This document shows, one piece after another, positions 50,818-57,304 of a stretch of 57,304 nt of DNA (within the stretch, counting starts at the first letter, position 1; each line of letters begins with the position of its first letter). The stretch covers positions 1 to 57,304 of the forward strand of contig CALKHV010000021.1 of NCBI GenBank assembly GCA_937988865.1. The letters are read 5' to 3'. Both the position numbers and the translations under genes were made by a program. The notes under the pieces were generated by a model. That model searched no databases, was not told the origin of the DNA, and saw only the letters and a list, made by a program, of their open reading frames with translations. This DNA comes from an uncultured Propionibacteriaceae bacterium (GTDB taxonomy: Bacteria; Actinomycetota; Actinomycetes; Propionibacteriales; Propionibacteriaceae).

Positions 50818-51470
50818 CAGACCCCGGTGGAGAAGTTCGAGGAGGCCTTTTCGCGCAGCAGGTCACGCGCCGGCTCGGCGTAGCTCACTCGCACCACCCG
50901 TCCGGAGCGGAAGTGGAAGCTCGTCAGGCTCGCCACCGTGCACTCGCGTGACCGCGGGTCGTGCATGAGTCGGCGTCCTTCGGCGTCGCAGCGGGCCATC
51001 CAGATGGGCAGTTGGTGGCTGACCATCAGGGCCTCACCACCATCGCCGGCACGCGTCGCCGCGTCGGCGATGGCCGCACGCATGCGGGCCGCGATCGCCG
51101 TGTACGGCTCACCCCAACTCGGACGCAAGGGGTTGCGCAGCAGCAGCCAGTTCCTCGGGTTCTTGAGCGCGGCGTTGTCACCGCCGAAAACCATGCCCTG
51201 GAAGGCGTTGGCGGCCTCGATCACGCGATGGTCGATCGTGACCTCGAGAGAAGGGTGACGCTCGGCAATGGGAGCCATGGTCTCGCGGGCACGCTCCAGC
51301 GGAGAAGTCACGAGGTGCGTGAGGTGGGCGTCGGCCAGGTGGTCGGCGATCCGCGCGGCCATGTCGCGTCCGCGTTCGGACAGGTGGAAGTCGGGCAGAC
51401 GTCCGTAGAGGACGCCGGTGGGGTTGTGCACTTCGCCGTGGCGAAGCACGTGGACGATGTTCGTGGTCAC
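50817..51470 (-). CDS. histidine phosphatase family protein (phosphoglycerate mutase-like)
   Basis: 217 aa. Phospho-His in VLRHGEVHN near 9-17, Arg in ERARETMAP, second His in VSHQLPIW. Members next to tlpA-ccdA-resB (as I recall for mycobacterial gpm2) are of unknown substrate. GTG 51470 has GGAGG 7 nt upstream. It is the first gene of the cytochrome c biogenesis run. Confidence 0.9.
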   Translation of the reverse strand: MTTNIVHVLRHGEVHNPTGVLYGRLPDFHLSERGRDMAARIADHLADAHLTHLVTSPLERARETMAPIAERHPSLEVTIDHRVIEAANAFQGMVFGGDNAALKNPRNWLLLRNPLRPSWGEPYTAIAARMRAAIADAATRAGDGGEALMVSHQLPIWMARCDAEGRRLMHDPRSRECTVASLTSFHFRSGRVVRVSYAEPARDLLREKASSNFSTGV

Positions 51471-51497
51471 GTTCGATCCTCCGTCACGGAACTGCCC

Positions 51498-53129
51498 TCA
51501 CGCCTGGTTCGTCAGGCTTCGGCGCCGGCGCTTCCGCTCCGACGGACGCGTGACGACGTCACCGCGGGCGAGCATCTCGGTGCGGCGTTGCTGGGCGAAC
51601 GCAGCCAGCGCGTCGACGAGCACGATCGCCGACGGCTCGGGCGCCACCACGTCGACACGGAGCCCGTGCTCCCGACAGGTCTCGGCCGTCTGCGGGCCGA
51701 TGGCCGCGATGATCGACGACGCATGGGGCTTGCCGGCGATCCCCACGAGATTGCGGACGGTCGACGACGAGGCGAACACGACGGCGTCGAACTTGCCGGT
51801 CTTGATGGCTTCACGCGTCTCGGCGGGCGGGGGCGCGGCGCGGACGGTGCGATAGGCCGTGACGTCCTCGACCTCCCAGCCCAACTCGGTGAGTCCACTG
51901 ATCAGGACCTCGGTCGCGATGTCGGCGCGGGGAAGGAACACGCGATTGATGGGGTCGAGCACGTCGTCGTAGGCAGGGAACTCGGCGGCGAGTCCCGCTG
52001 CCGAGTGCTCGCCCACGGGCACGAGGTCGGGCACGATCCCCCACGACTTCAGTGCGGCCGCCGTCGTGTTTCCCACGGCCGCGACCCGCAGGCCGGCGAA
52101 GGCGCGCGCGTCCAGTCCGTACTCGTCGAACTTCTCGCTCACGGCGCGCACTGCGTTCATCGACGTGAACACGACCCATTCGAAGCGTCCCTCGACCAGT
52201 CCACGGATGGCCTTGTCCATCTGTTGCGGCGACCTCGGGGGCTCGACCGCGATGGTGGGCACCTCTTCGACGTGGGCGCCGTAACTGTGGAGTCGCGCGT
52301 TCAGCGACCAGGCCTGGTCCTTCGTGCGCGGCACGAGGACGCGCCAACCGAAGAGGCTCTTCGACTCGAACCAGTCGAGGTCGCTGCGCTCGCCGACTGC
52401 TCGTCCGAGCATGATGTGCATCTGCGTCTCGGGGCCCACCTGCTGCGCCATGATCATCGTCGACAACCCCGCCAGGGTGCAGCTCTGCGACGACTGGCGG
52501 GTGGAGCCTCCGTTGAGGGTGACCAGGACGGGCTCGTCGGACGCACGACCGGACGCAACCGCGTGATCGATGAACCGATCGACGTGGCCCGCGCGGGTAT
52601 TGACCACGAGGGTCGCCGTCGGCGACCAGGCGACCTCGCCCTCGCGTCCGAACCGTCCGTCGAGTGCGCTGACCAACTGGACGTCGCCGGCCTGCAGCGC
52701 CACACCCGCGTACTCCGGGATGGCGGTGAGGCTCGACACGCCCGGGATGATCTCGATGTCGAGGCCCGCCTGTCCGCAGGCGGCCACCTCCTGGGCGGCG
52801 CCGCCGTCCATGAAGGGGTCACCCAGCACGAGCCGGACGACACTGTGCGCCTCCTCGGCGGCCCGGATCACCGCGGCGACCCGGCTCGTCACGGGGGCGA
52901 TGGGCGTGTCGGAGCTGTCACCGAACGACGCGATGATCGCGTGGCGTCCCACCTTCACCGCGTGGTGGTCGAGCAGGGGACGCAGGGCCTCGTGGTCGAG
53001 CAGGATGATGTCGGCGTCCGAGATGGCCTGGACAGCCGCGAGCGTCATGAGGCTGGGGTCCCCGGGGCCGACGCCCACAAAGCTCACGCGGCCCACGGAT
53101 TGGGCGACCGTCGAATCAGCCACCGTCAT
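51498..53129 (-). CDS. hemD: bifunctional CobA-like/HemD uroporphyrinogen-III synthase
   Basis: 543 aa. The N-terminal SUMT-like domain (about 10-250) starts RVSFVGVGPGDPSLMTL. Its usual GGDPFVFGRG motif is altered to LGDPFMDGGA, so methyltransferase activity is uncertain. The C-terminal HemD domain (about 260-520), with FTSMNAVRAVSEKF and FASSSTVRNLVG, closes the tetrapyrrole ring. The tail is basic (SERKRRRRS). ATG 53129 has GGAGGCG directly upstream. It follows rex directly, without the hemA and hemC usually placed between. Confidence 0.9.
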   Translation of the reverse strand: MTVADSTVAQSVGRVSFVGVGPGDPSLMTLAAVQAISDADIILLDHEALRPLLDHHAVKVGRHAIIASFGDSSDTPIAPVTSRVAAVIRAAEEAHSVVRLVLGDPFMDGGAAQEVAACGQAGLDIEIIPGVSSLTAIPEYAGVALQAGDVQLVSALDGRFGREGEVAWSPTATLVVNTRAGHVDRFIDHAVASGRASDEPVLVTLNGGSTRQSSQSCTLAGLSTMIMAQQVGPETQMHIMLGRAVGERSDLDWFESKSLFGWRVLVPRTKDQAWSLNARLHSYGAHVEEVPTIAVEPPRSPQQMDKAIRGLVEGRFEWVVFTSMNAVRAVSEKFDEYGLDARAFAGLRVAAVGNTTAAALKSWGIVPDLVPVGEHSAAGLAAEFPAYDDVLDPINRVFLPRADIATEVLISGLTELGWEVEDVTAYRTVRAAPPPAETREAIKTGKFDAVVFASSSTVRNLVGIAGKPHASSIIAAIGPQTAETCREHGLRVDVVAPEPSAIVLVDALAAFAQQRRTEMLARGDVVTRPSERKRRRRSLTNQA

Positions 53130-53214
53130 CCCGCCTCCGTCTCGTCGACCCACGCGAACTCGCCATCCTTTGCGCCTTTTCTCCCAGCATCGGCGCCCAG
53201 AGTCAAATCTGTGG

Positions 53215-53883
53215 TCACGTGTCCTCCCCGGATTGGTCCCGGTGGGCCTCGTGGTAAGCGAGGATCTGCAATTCCTGGGCGAAGTCGACGGAGCGGAGTG
53301 CTACGTCCGGCGGAACGTCCAGCACGACGGGCGCGAAGTTGAGGATGCTCCGGATTCCGGACGCAACGAGGCGATCGACCGTTGACTGGGCGACGGCGGG
53401 CGGCGTGGTGACGACGGCGATGTTGGCCCTGCTGCGGCGCACGATCTCTTCGAGTTGTGAGTCGTCACTGATCTCGACGCGCGAGACCACAGAACCGATG
53501 ATGTCGGGATTGGTGTCGATCAGGGCGACCAGGCGAAACCCCCGGGACGCGAGACCCGAGTGCCGGGCGAGGGCCTGACCCAGGTTGCCCGCACCGACGA
53601 GCACGACGCGCCACGTGTGTTCAGAACCCACGTGGACGCCGATCTCGTGGATGAGAAGGTCGACGTCGTAGCCGACACCGCGCGTCCCGTAGGAACCGAA
53701 GTGCGACAGGTCGCGTCGCAGCAGCGCAGGTTGCACCGCAGAGGCCTCGGCGAGTTCGTTCGAGCTGACGGTCTTCACGCCCTGCTCTGCCAGTTCCTCG
53801 AGCGCACGCAGGTATCCGGGCAGCCGGATGATGGTTGCCTCGGAGATTTCCCGGTTGGCGGCCGGAGTCTGGCTGTGGGGCAC
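53215..53883 (-). CDS. rex: redox-sensing transcriptional repressor Rex
   Basis: 222 aa. A winged helix (about 10-85: ISEATIIRLPGYLRAL, SHFGSYGTRGVGYDV) is followed by an NAD(H)-binding Rossmann domain with VGAGNLGQAL near 95-104 and a domain-swapped C-terminal helix. It senses the NADH/NAD+ ratio and represses respiratory and haem genes when NADH is high. GTG 53883 has AGGAG 4 nt upstream; an earlier GTG at 53941 overlapping the glutaredoxin stop is possible. A Rex-box-like sequence lies upstream. Confidence 0.92.
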   Translation of the reverse strand: MPHSQTPAANREISEATIIRLPGYLRALEELAEQGVKTVSSNELAEASAVQPALLRRDLSHFGSYGTRGVGYDVDLLIHEIGVHVGSEHTWRVVLVGAGNLGQALARHSGLASRGFRLVALIDTNPDIIGSVVSRVEISDDSQLEEIVRRSRANIAVVTTPPAVAQSTVDRLVASGIRSILNFAPVVLDVPPDVALRSVDFAQELQILAYHEAHRDQSGEDT

Positions 53884-53924
53884 CGTGCTCCTGTCGGGTC
53901 GATCATCGAGTGGCCCCGACGATT

Positions 53925-53942
53925 GGGTGTATTCGATCACAA
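53925..53942 (-). promoter_or_regulatory. candidate Rex operator upstream of rex
   Basis: Minus-strand TTGTGATCGAATACACCC resembles the Rex box TTGTG-N8-CACAA with a degenerate right arm. It overlaps the 3' end of the glutaredoxin-like gene, suggesting autoregulation. Confidence 0.4.
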
Positions 53943-54206
53943 ATCGGGCAGAGGGTGTATACCCTCGCCCCGCAGCGCCCGGTGAAGGGCCTCGGCGTCG
54001 AGCGTCCAGTAGGCGATGACGCGGTCGTCCACCAGCACGACCGGCACGTGGTCGCCCCAGCGCGCCCGGAGGTCTGCGTCCGCATCGACGTCGATGCGGG
54101 TCCAGTCGGAGTAGTGGGCCCGGCAGACGTCGGCCACGATCGCCTCGGCAATGTCGCAGAGGTGGCATCCCTGCCGACTGACGACCGCAACGCGAGCCTG
54201 TGTCAT
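53937..54206 (-). CDS. glutaredoxin-like protein (DUF836)
   Basis: 89 aa. Thioredoxin fold with CHLC at about 14-17 (SRQGCHLCDIAE), VPVVLVDD cis-Pro region and a C-terminal helix. This matches the small glutaredoxin-like protein found upstream of hemA in mycobacteria. ATG 54206 has GGGGG about 5 nt upstream. Role unknown, perhaps a thiol redox partner in haem synthesis. Confidence 0.88.
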   Translation of the reverse strand: MTQARVAVVSRQGCHLCDIAEAIVADVCRAHYSDWTRIDVDADADLRARWGDHVPVVLVDDRVIAYWTLDAEALHRALRGEGIHPLPDL

Positions 54207-54240
54207 CGAGCCCCCTGGATCAGCTTCGGGTACGACAAAG

Positions 54241-54268
54241 CCCGCAGCCCCGTGACGAGGCATGCGGG
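54241..54268 (-). terminator. Rho-independent-like terminator after bS22
   Basis: CCCGCA (54241-54246) and TGCGGG (54263-54268) form a stem. On the minus strand it is followed by CTTTG, 29 bp after the bS22 stop. Confidence 0.5.
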
Positions 54269-54296
54269 TTGTTCGAGTCGTGTGGCGCCCGAGGAC

Positions 54297-54398
54297 TCAG
54301 CGACCGGCGCGACGACGCTGGATGCGCGTCTTCTTGAGCAGCTTGCGGTGCTTCTTCTTCGCCATGCGCTTGCGACGCTTCTTGATGACAGAACCCAC
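54297..54398 (-). CDS. 30S ribosomal protein bS22 (AURKAIP1/COX24 family)
   Basis: 33 aa, extremely basic: GTG start then GSVIKKRRKRMAKKKHRKLL, continuing with KTRIQRRRAGR and TGA at 54299-54297. This is the small actinobacterial ribosomal protein described in mycobacterial 30S subunits as bS22. AAAGG lies 7 nt upstream of GTG 54398. It lies between proC and the glutaredoxin-like gene, a neighbourhood I recall from mycobacteria. Confidence 0.92.
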   Translation of the reverse strand: MGSVIKKRRKRMAKKKHRKLLKKTRIQRRRAGR

Positions 54399-54414
54399 GG
54401 TCGACCTTTCAGAT

Positions 54415-54429
54415 CCGCCCGGAGGGCGG
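54415..54429. other. short GC hairpin in the bS22 5' region
   Basis: CCGCCC-GGA-GGGCGG, 17 bp upstream of the bS22 start. It could form in a leader RNA; the function is unknown. Confidence 0.35.
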
Positions 54430-54481
54430 GATGTGTACTCAACTGCCGGACGATTCCCGTCCGACGCCGGATGGTCACTTT

Positions 54482-54499
54482 ACCGGGCCCGGACCCGGT
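54482..54499 (-). terminator. hairpin after proC
   Basis: ACCGGG (54482-54487) and CCCGGT (54494-54499) form a 6-bp GC stem 8 bp past the proC stop, with a short A-rich tail on the minus strand. Confidence 0.4.
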
Positions 54500-54507
54500 T
54501 GCGGAAA

Positions 54508-55314
54508 TCAGTGCGTCCGCTGGGCCATGGCAACGCTCGCGTCACGACACGCCTGCATGGCTGCGAGAAAGGCGGCCCGCACCGCGCGCTCGTCGAGCAC
54601 GCGGAGGGCGGCCGCCGTCGTCCCGCCCGGTGAGGTCACGTTCTCGCGGAGCACGGCCGGATGTTCACCCGACTCCTTGAGCAGGGTGGCCGAGCCGAGG
54701 AGGGTCTGCACCGCGAGTTCGCGCGCGATCGGACGCGGCAGCCCCAGATGGACGCCGGCCTCGATCATGGCGTCAGCGACGTAGAAGAGGTAGGCCGGAC
54801 CAGAGCCGGAGACGGCCGTGACGGCGTCCTGGTACTTCTCTTCGACGACCACCACCTCACCCACCGCGCGCATGATCTGCTCCGCGCGTGCCGTGTGCCC
54901 GGACGTGGCGCTGGTTCCGGGCGACACGGCAGACATGCCCACCCCGACCTTGGCCGGGGTGTTGGGCATCACGCGGACGACCGGCTGGCCGGGCGCCACG
55001 TGCGCCTCGAGCTGGGCGAGCGTCAGGCCCGCCGCCAGGCTGATGACGACCGCGTCCGGGTCGAGGGACGCGCTGATCTGGTCGAGCAGGGCGGGCACGT
55101 CGTGCGGCTTCACGACGACGAGCACGGCCTCGGCGCCGGACACCGCGTCCACGGCATCTTCGGCGAACCGGACGCCGTAGGTCGCGACCAGCTCGTCGGA
55201 CCGCTCGACCCGGACGTCCGTGACCGTCAGGTCAGACCCGCTCATCCCTGCCCGCACGAGGCCCGACAGCACCGCCTCGCCCATCATGCCGACGCCGAGC
55301 AGCGCCACCTTCAC
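54508..55314 (-). CDS. proC: pyrroline-5-carboxylate reductase
   Basis: 268 aa. Last step of proline synthesis, reducing P5C with NAD(P)H. Rossmann start MKVALLGVGMMGEAV, VKPHDV, MPNTPAKVGVGM and the family signature SPGGTTAAALRVLDE near the C-terminus. The GTG at 55314 overlaps the asd stop (GTGA), so proC and asd form one operon. Confidence 0.96.
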   Translation of the reverse strand: MKVALLGVGMMGEAVLSGLVRAGMSGSDLTVTDVRVERSDELVATYGVRFAEDAVDAVSGAEAVLVVVKPHDVPALLDQISASLDPDAVVISLAAGLTLAQLEAHVAPGQPVVRVMPNTPAKVGVGMSAVSPGTSATSGHTARAEQIMRAVGEVVVVEEKYQDAVTAVSGSGPAYLFYVADAMIEAGVHLGLPRPIARELAVQTLLGSATLLKESGEHPAVLRENVTSPGGTTAAALRVLDERAVRAAFLAAMQACRDASVAMAQRTH

Positions 55315-56342
55315 CGGTTGGCCACCAGTTCGGCCACCTGGACCGCGTTCAGCGCGGCCCCCTTGCGAAGGTTGTCGTTGGAGCAGAACAGCACCAGGCC
55401 CTTGCCCTCGGGGGCGGACTGGTCGCGACGGATTCGTCCGACGAAGGACGCGTCCTTGCCGGCGGCGTCCAGGGGGGTGGGGATGTCCATGAGTTCGACG
55501 CCCGGGGCGGCCGCGAGGAGCGCCGTGGCCTCCTCAGGGCTGATGTCACGCTCGAACTCCGCGTGGATGGCCAGCGAATGGCCGGTGAACACCGGCACCC
55601 GGACGCACGTACCGGCCACGAGCAGGTCGGGGAGGTGGAGGATCTTGCGGCTCTCATTGCGGAGCTTCTGCTCCTCGTCGGTCTCACGCGAGCCGTCGTC
55701 CACGAGCGACCCCGCGATGGGCAGCACGTTGAACGCGATGGTCTTGGCGTAGGGGCTGGGGTCGCCGAAGTCGAGGACGCTGCCGTCGAGCGCGAGACGT
55801 GTCAGATGATCGGACGCCGTGCCCGTGCGGAACTGGCGGTCGGCCACCTGGACGGCCGTGCCGCCGGTGCCCGAGATGGCCTGGTAGGTGGCCACGATCA
55901 GTCGACGAAGACCCGCGACCGTGTGCAGCGGCTTGATGACCGGCATGGCGGCCATCGTCGTGCAATTGGGATTCGCGATGATGCCGCGGGGCGGGTTGAC
56001 CGCGTCCTCGGGGTTGACCTCGCTCACCACCAGCGGCACCTCTGGGTGCATGCGCCACGCGGACGAGTTGTCGACCACGATGGCGCCCGCGGCGGCGACG
56101 AGGGGTGCGTACTCCAGCGATGAGGTCTTGCCCATCGAGAAGACGGCGATGTCGAGGCCGGAGAAGTCGGCGGTCGCCGTGTCCTCGACCTCGATGGCAC
56201 TCCCCCGCCACGGCAGCGTCGTGCCGGCGGATCGCGCCGACGCGAAGTACCGGATCTCGTCGACCGGGAAGTTGCGTTCGTCGAGGAGCGTCCGCATGAC
56301 GCCGCCGACCTGACCTGTTGCTCCGAAGACTCCAACTCGCAT
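55311..56342 (-). CDS. asd: aspartate-semialdehyde dehydrogenase
   Basis: 343 aa. It makes aspartate semialdehyde for Lys/Met/Thr and diaminopimelate synthesis. NADP loop FGATGQVGGVMRTLL near 5-19, nucleophile cysteine in ANPNCTTMAAM near 125-135, and H in VFTGHSLAIHAEF. ATG 56342 is 6 nt downstream of TAGGCT. No lysC or dap genes are adjacent; instead it is paired with proC. Confidence 0.96.
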   Translation of the reverse strand: MRVGVFGATGQVGGVMRTLLDERNFPVDEIRYFASARSAGTTLPWRGSAIEVEDTATADFSGLDIAVFSMGKTSSLEYAPLVAAAGAIVVDNSSAWRMHPEVPLVVSEVNPEDAVNPPRGIIANPNCTTMAAMPVIKPLHTVAGLRRLIVATYQAISGTGGTAVQVADRQFRTGTASDHLTRLALDGSVLDFGDPSPYAKTIAFNVLPIAGSLVDDGSRETDEEQKLRNESRKILHLPDLLVAGTCVRVPVFTGHSLAIHAEFERDISPEEATALLAAAPGVELMDIPTPLDAAGKDASFVGRIRRDQSAPEGKGLVLFCSNDNLRKGAALNAVQVAELVANR

Positions 56343-56348
56343 GGCGCC

Positions 56349-56354
56349 AGCCTA
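56349..56354 (-). promoter_or_regulatory. -10 box of asd-proC
   Basis: TAGGCT on the minus strand, 6 nt before ATG 56342. Confidence 0.55.
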
Positions 56355-56400
56355 GTGGCGGGCGCAGACATCACCGATCCGTCTTGTACCGGGACCCGGC

Positions 56401-57276
56401 TCACAACCAGGAGACGCGGCCCGCCAGCAGCGAGTACCCGACGAAACTCGCGACGTCGAGCAGGAAGTGGGCAATGACGAGCGGCATCACTCGTCGCGTC
56501 CTCAGGTACACCAGACCGAAGATGACCCCCATGACGAGGTTGCCGACGAACCCGCCGAAGCCCTGGTAGAGGTGATAGCTGCCGCGGACGACCGCGCTGG
56601 TGACCACGACGACCCACGGCGTCCACCGGGCCTGGCGCCACCGGGTGAAGAGGTAACCGATCATGACGACCTCTTCGCTGATCGCGGCGACAGCGGCTGC
56701 GGCCACGAGCACGGGGACGGTCCACCAGACCTCACCGAGGTTGGCGGCCTGCACCTGCGTGTTGAGTCCGAGCGCACGCGCGCCGAGGTAGAGCCCCAAT
56801 CCCGGGACGCCGATCGCCGCGAACAGAGCCACCCCTCGCCTGACGTCGCGTCCGGGTTGGCCCGGATCGAGGCCAAGGCCTCGCCACACCCCCTCGGGGA
56901 ACGGGCGCACCTGCGTCAGCAGGAACAGCGCCAGCGCGGGCGGCGCGAGCCCGAAGGCCAGGTTGGTGACCTGGTAGGCGAGGTCGAGCCACGGCCGGTC
57001 GGGGGTGACCGACACGTTCAGCGACGACGTCTGCTGCGACAGCGACACCTCGCGCGTCAGGCGCTCGATGATGCGCAGGATCGAGTAGACGGCCGACTGG
57101 CCCAGGCCCACGGCGAGGACGAGCACGGTTTCCAGCACGAGCCTGTCTCTGCGAGGGGGGACGACCCCCCTCGGACCCCCCGCGCCAGGCGTGCCGTCTC
57201 TGCGAGGGGGGACGACCCCCCTCGGACCCCCCGCGCCACGTTCGGGGACGACCCCCCTCGTGACCGCGTCCGTCAT
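56401..57276 (-). CDS. CPBP-family intramembrane metalloprotease with repeat-expanded N-terminus
   Basis: 291 aa. Residues about 5-43 are tandem 17-residue repeats (core GAGGPRGVVPPRRD twice, plus one partial), then about six to seven membrane helices. Protease-family motifs are EEVVMIGY (glutamates present, but the Arg of EExxxR is Ile), RGSYHLYQGFGGF and HFLLD. Some actinobacterial CPBP proteins share these changes, so proteolysis is uncertain. The true start may lie after the repeats, because they look like an intruding DNA element. ATG 57276 is the annotated open start. Confidence 0.8.
   Translation of the reverse strand: MTDAVTRGVVPERGAGGPRGVVPPRRDGTPGAGGPRGVVPPRRDRLVLETVLVLAVGLGQSAVYSILRIIERLTREVSLSQQTSSLNVSVTPDRPWLDLAYQVTNLAFGLAPPALALFLLTQVRPFPEGVWRGLGLDPGQPGRDVRRGVALFAAIGVPGLGLYLGARALGLNTQVQAANLGEVWWTVPVLVAAAAVAAISEEVVMIGYLFTRWRQARWTPWVVVVTSAVVRGSYHLYQGFGGFVGNLVMGVIFGLVYLRTRRVMPLVIAHFLLDVASFVGYSLLAGRVSWL
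57145..57260 (-). repeat. 51-bp tandem repeats with G/C-run hairpins
   Basis: Two near-identical 43-bp blocks start at 57145 and 57196 (period 51), and a third partial block lies at 57243-57260. Each full block contains GAGGGGGGACGACCCCCCTC, an 8-bp-arm hairpin, plus a further C6 run. They encode the N-terminal peptide repeats of the CPBP gene. A related C-rich 21-mer lies at 31951-31971, so this may be a dispersed element. Confidence 0.75.
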
Positions 57277-57304
57277 CGGCGCCCCGTCAGGGAGCGCAGG
57301 AAGA

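Noticed and set aside
54262..54633. Plus-strand open frame across bS22 and proC end
   Set aside because: Shadow of the bS22 and proC genes, with hairpins inside it.
1..57304. GGACGC as a restriction-site target (contains GACGC)
   Set aside because: Restriction targets are normally avoided in host genomes, whereas this word is enriched. A methylation role cannot be excluded, but a restriction site is unlikely.
1..57304. CRISPR arrays, tRNA or rRNA genes, transposases, prophage
   Set aside because: No regularly spaced repeats, no cloverleaf sequences and no transposase or integrase motifs were seen. The only tandem repeats are at 7527-7565 and 57145-57260.

Overview
The window is about 57 kb of GC-rich, densely packed bacterial chromosome. 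It carries roughly 58 protein-coding genes on both strands. Many neighbours overlap by 4 bases (ATGA or GTGA), and there is no sign of insertion sequences, phage, CRISPR or RNA genes. The gene content points to an actinomycete: mycothione reductase, a GlnR-type orphan regulator, bS22, a CobA-HemD fusion, Rex, SigE-family sigma factor and MutT1-like Nudix. A member of the Propionibacteriales is plausible, but the lineage is an inference.

Layout. 1-354: non-coding, with two diverged copies of a short formerly coding repeat. 355-7107: greA, an orphan HTH protein, a DUF2089/adhesin-like pair, an AI-2E-type permease, MFS exporter + uracil-DNA glycosylase, msrA, a small membrane protein. 7181-11605: VOC protein, acyl-CoA synthetase coupled to an alpha/beta hydrolase, carboxymuconolactone decarboxylase-like protein, P-loop kinase. 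11744-15111: GH2 beta-mannosidase coupled to a BadF-type sugar kinase. 15146-18029 (minus): purine operon add-purC-purS-purQ. 18135-20816: GH13 glucan enzyme followed by a soluble Ser/Thr kinase. 20861-28246: aldo/keto reductase, CBS protein, dxs divergent from a GH32 sucrase/fructanase, and a two-gene ABC exporter.

28243-30117: a CoA-disulfide reductase/rhodanese and a 53-aa cysteine-rich protein are divergently transcribed around a perfect CsoR/CstR-type palindrome, probably a sulfane-sulfur stress module. 30146-39378 is a nitrogen/phosphate block: dtd, glnR-like regulator, polyphosphate kinase, MutT1-like Nudix, and pstS-pstC-pstA-pstB with a PHO box upstream of pstS. 39441-46944: DUF2510 protein, molybdopterin oxidoreductase with a CRP-type site, GH3 lipoprotein, mycothione reductase, SDR, and a SigE-family sigma factor coupled to a GerMN membrane protein. 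47008-56342 (minus): cytochrome c biogenesis (ccsB, resB, ccdA, tlpA), phosphatase, CobA-HemD fusion, rex, glutaredoxin-like protein, bS22, proC, asd. 56401-57276: CPBP membrane protease with a repeat-expanded N-terminus.

Two window-wide signals stand out. First, many promoters place a TAGGCT-like -10 box exactly 6 nt before the start codon, the geometry of leaderless transcripts. Second, the word GGACGC/GCGTCC is several-fold more frequent than base composition predicts.
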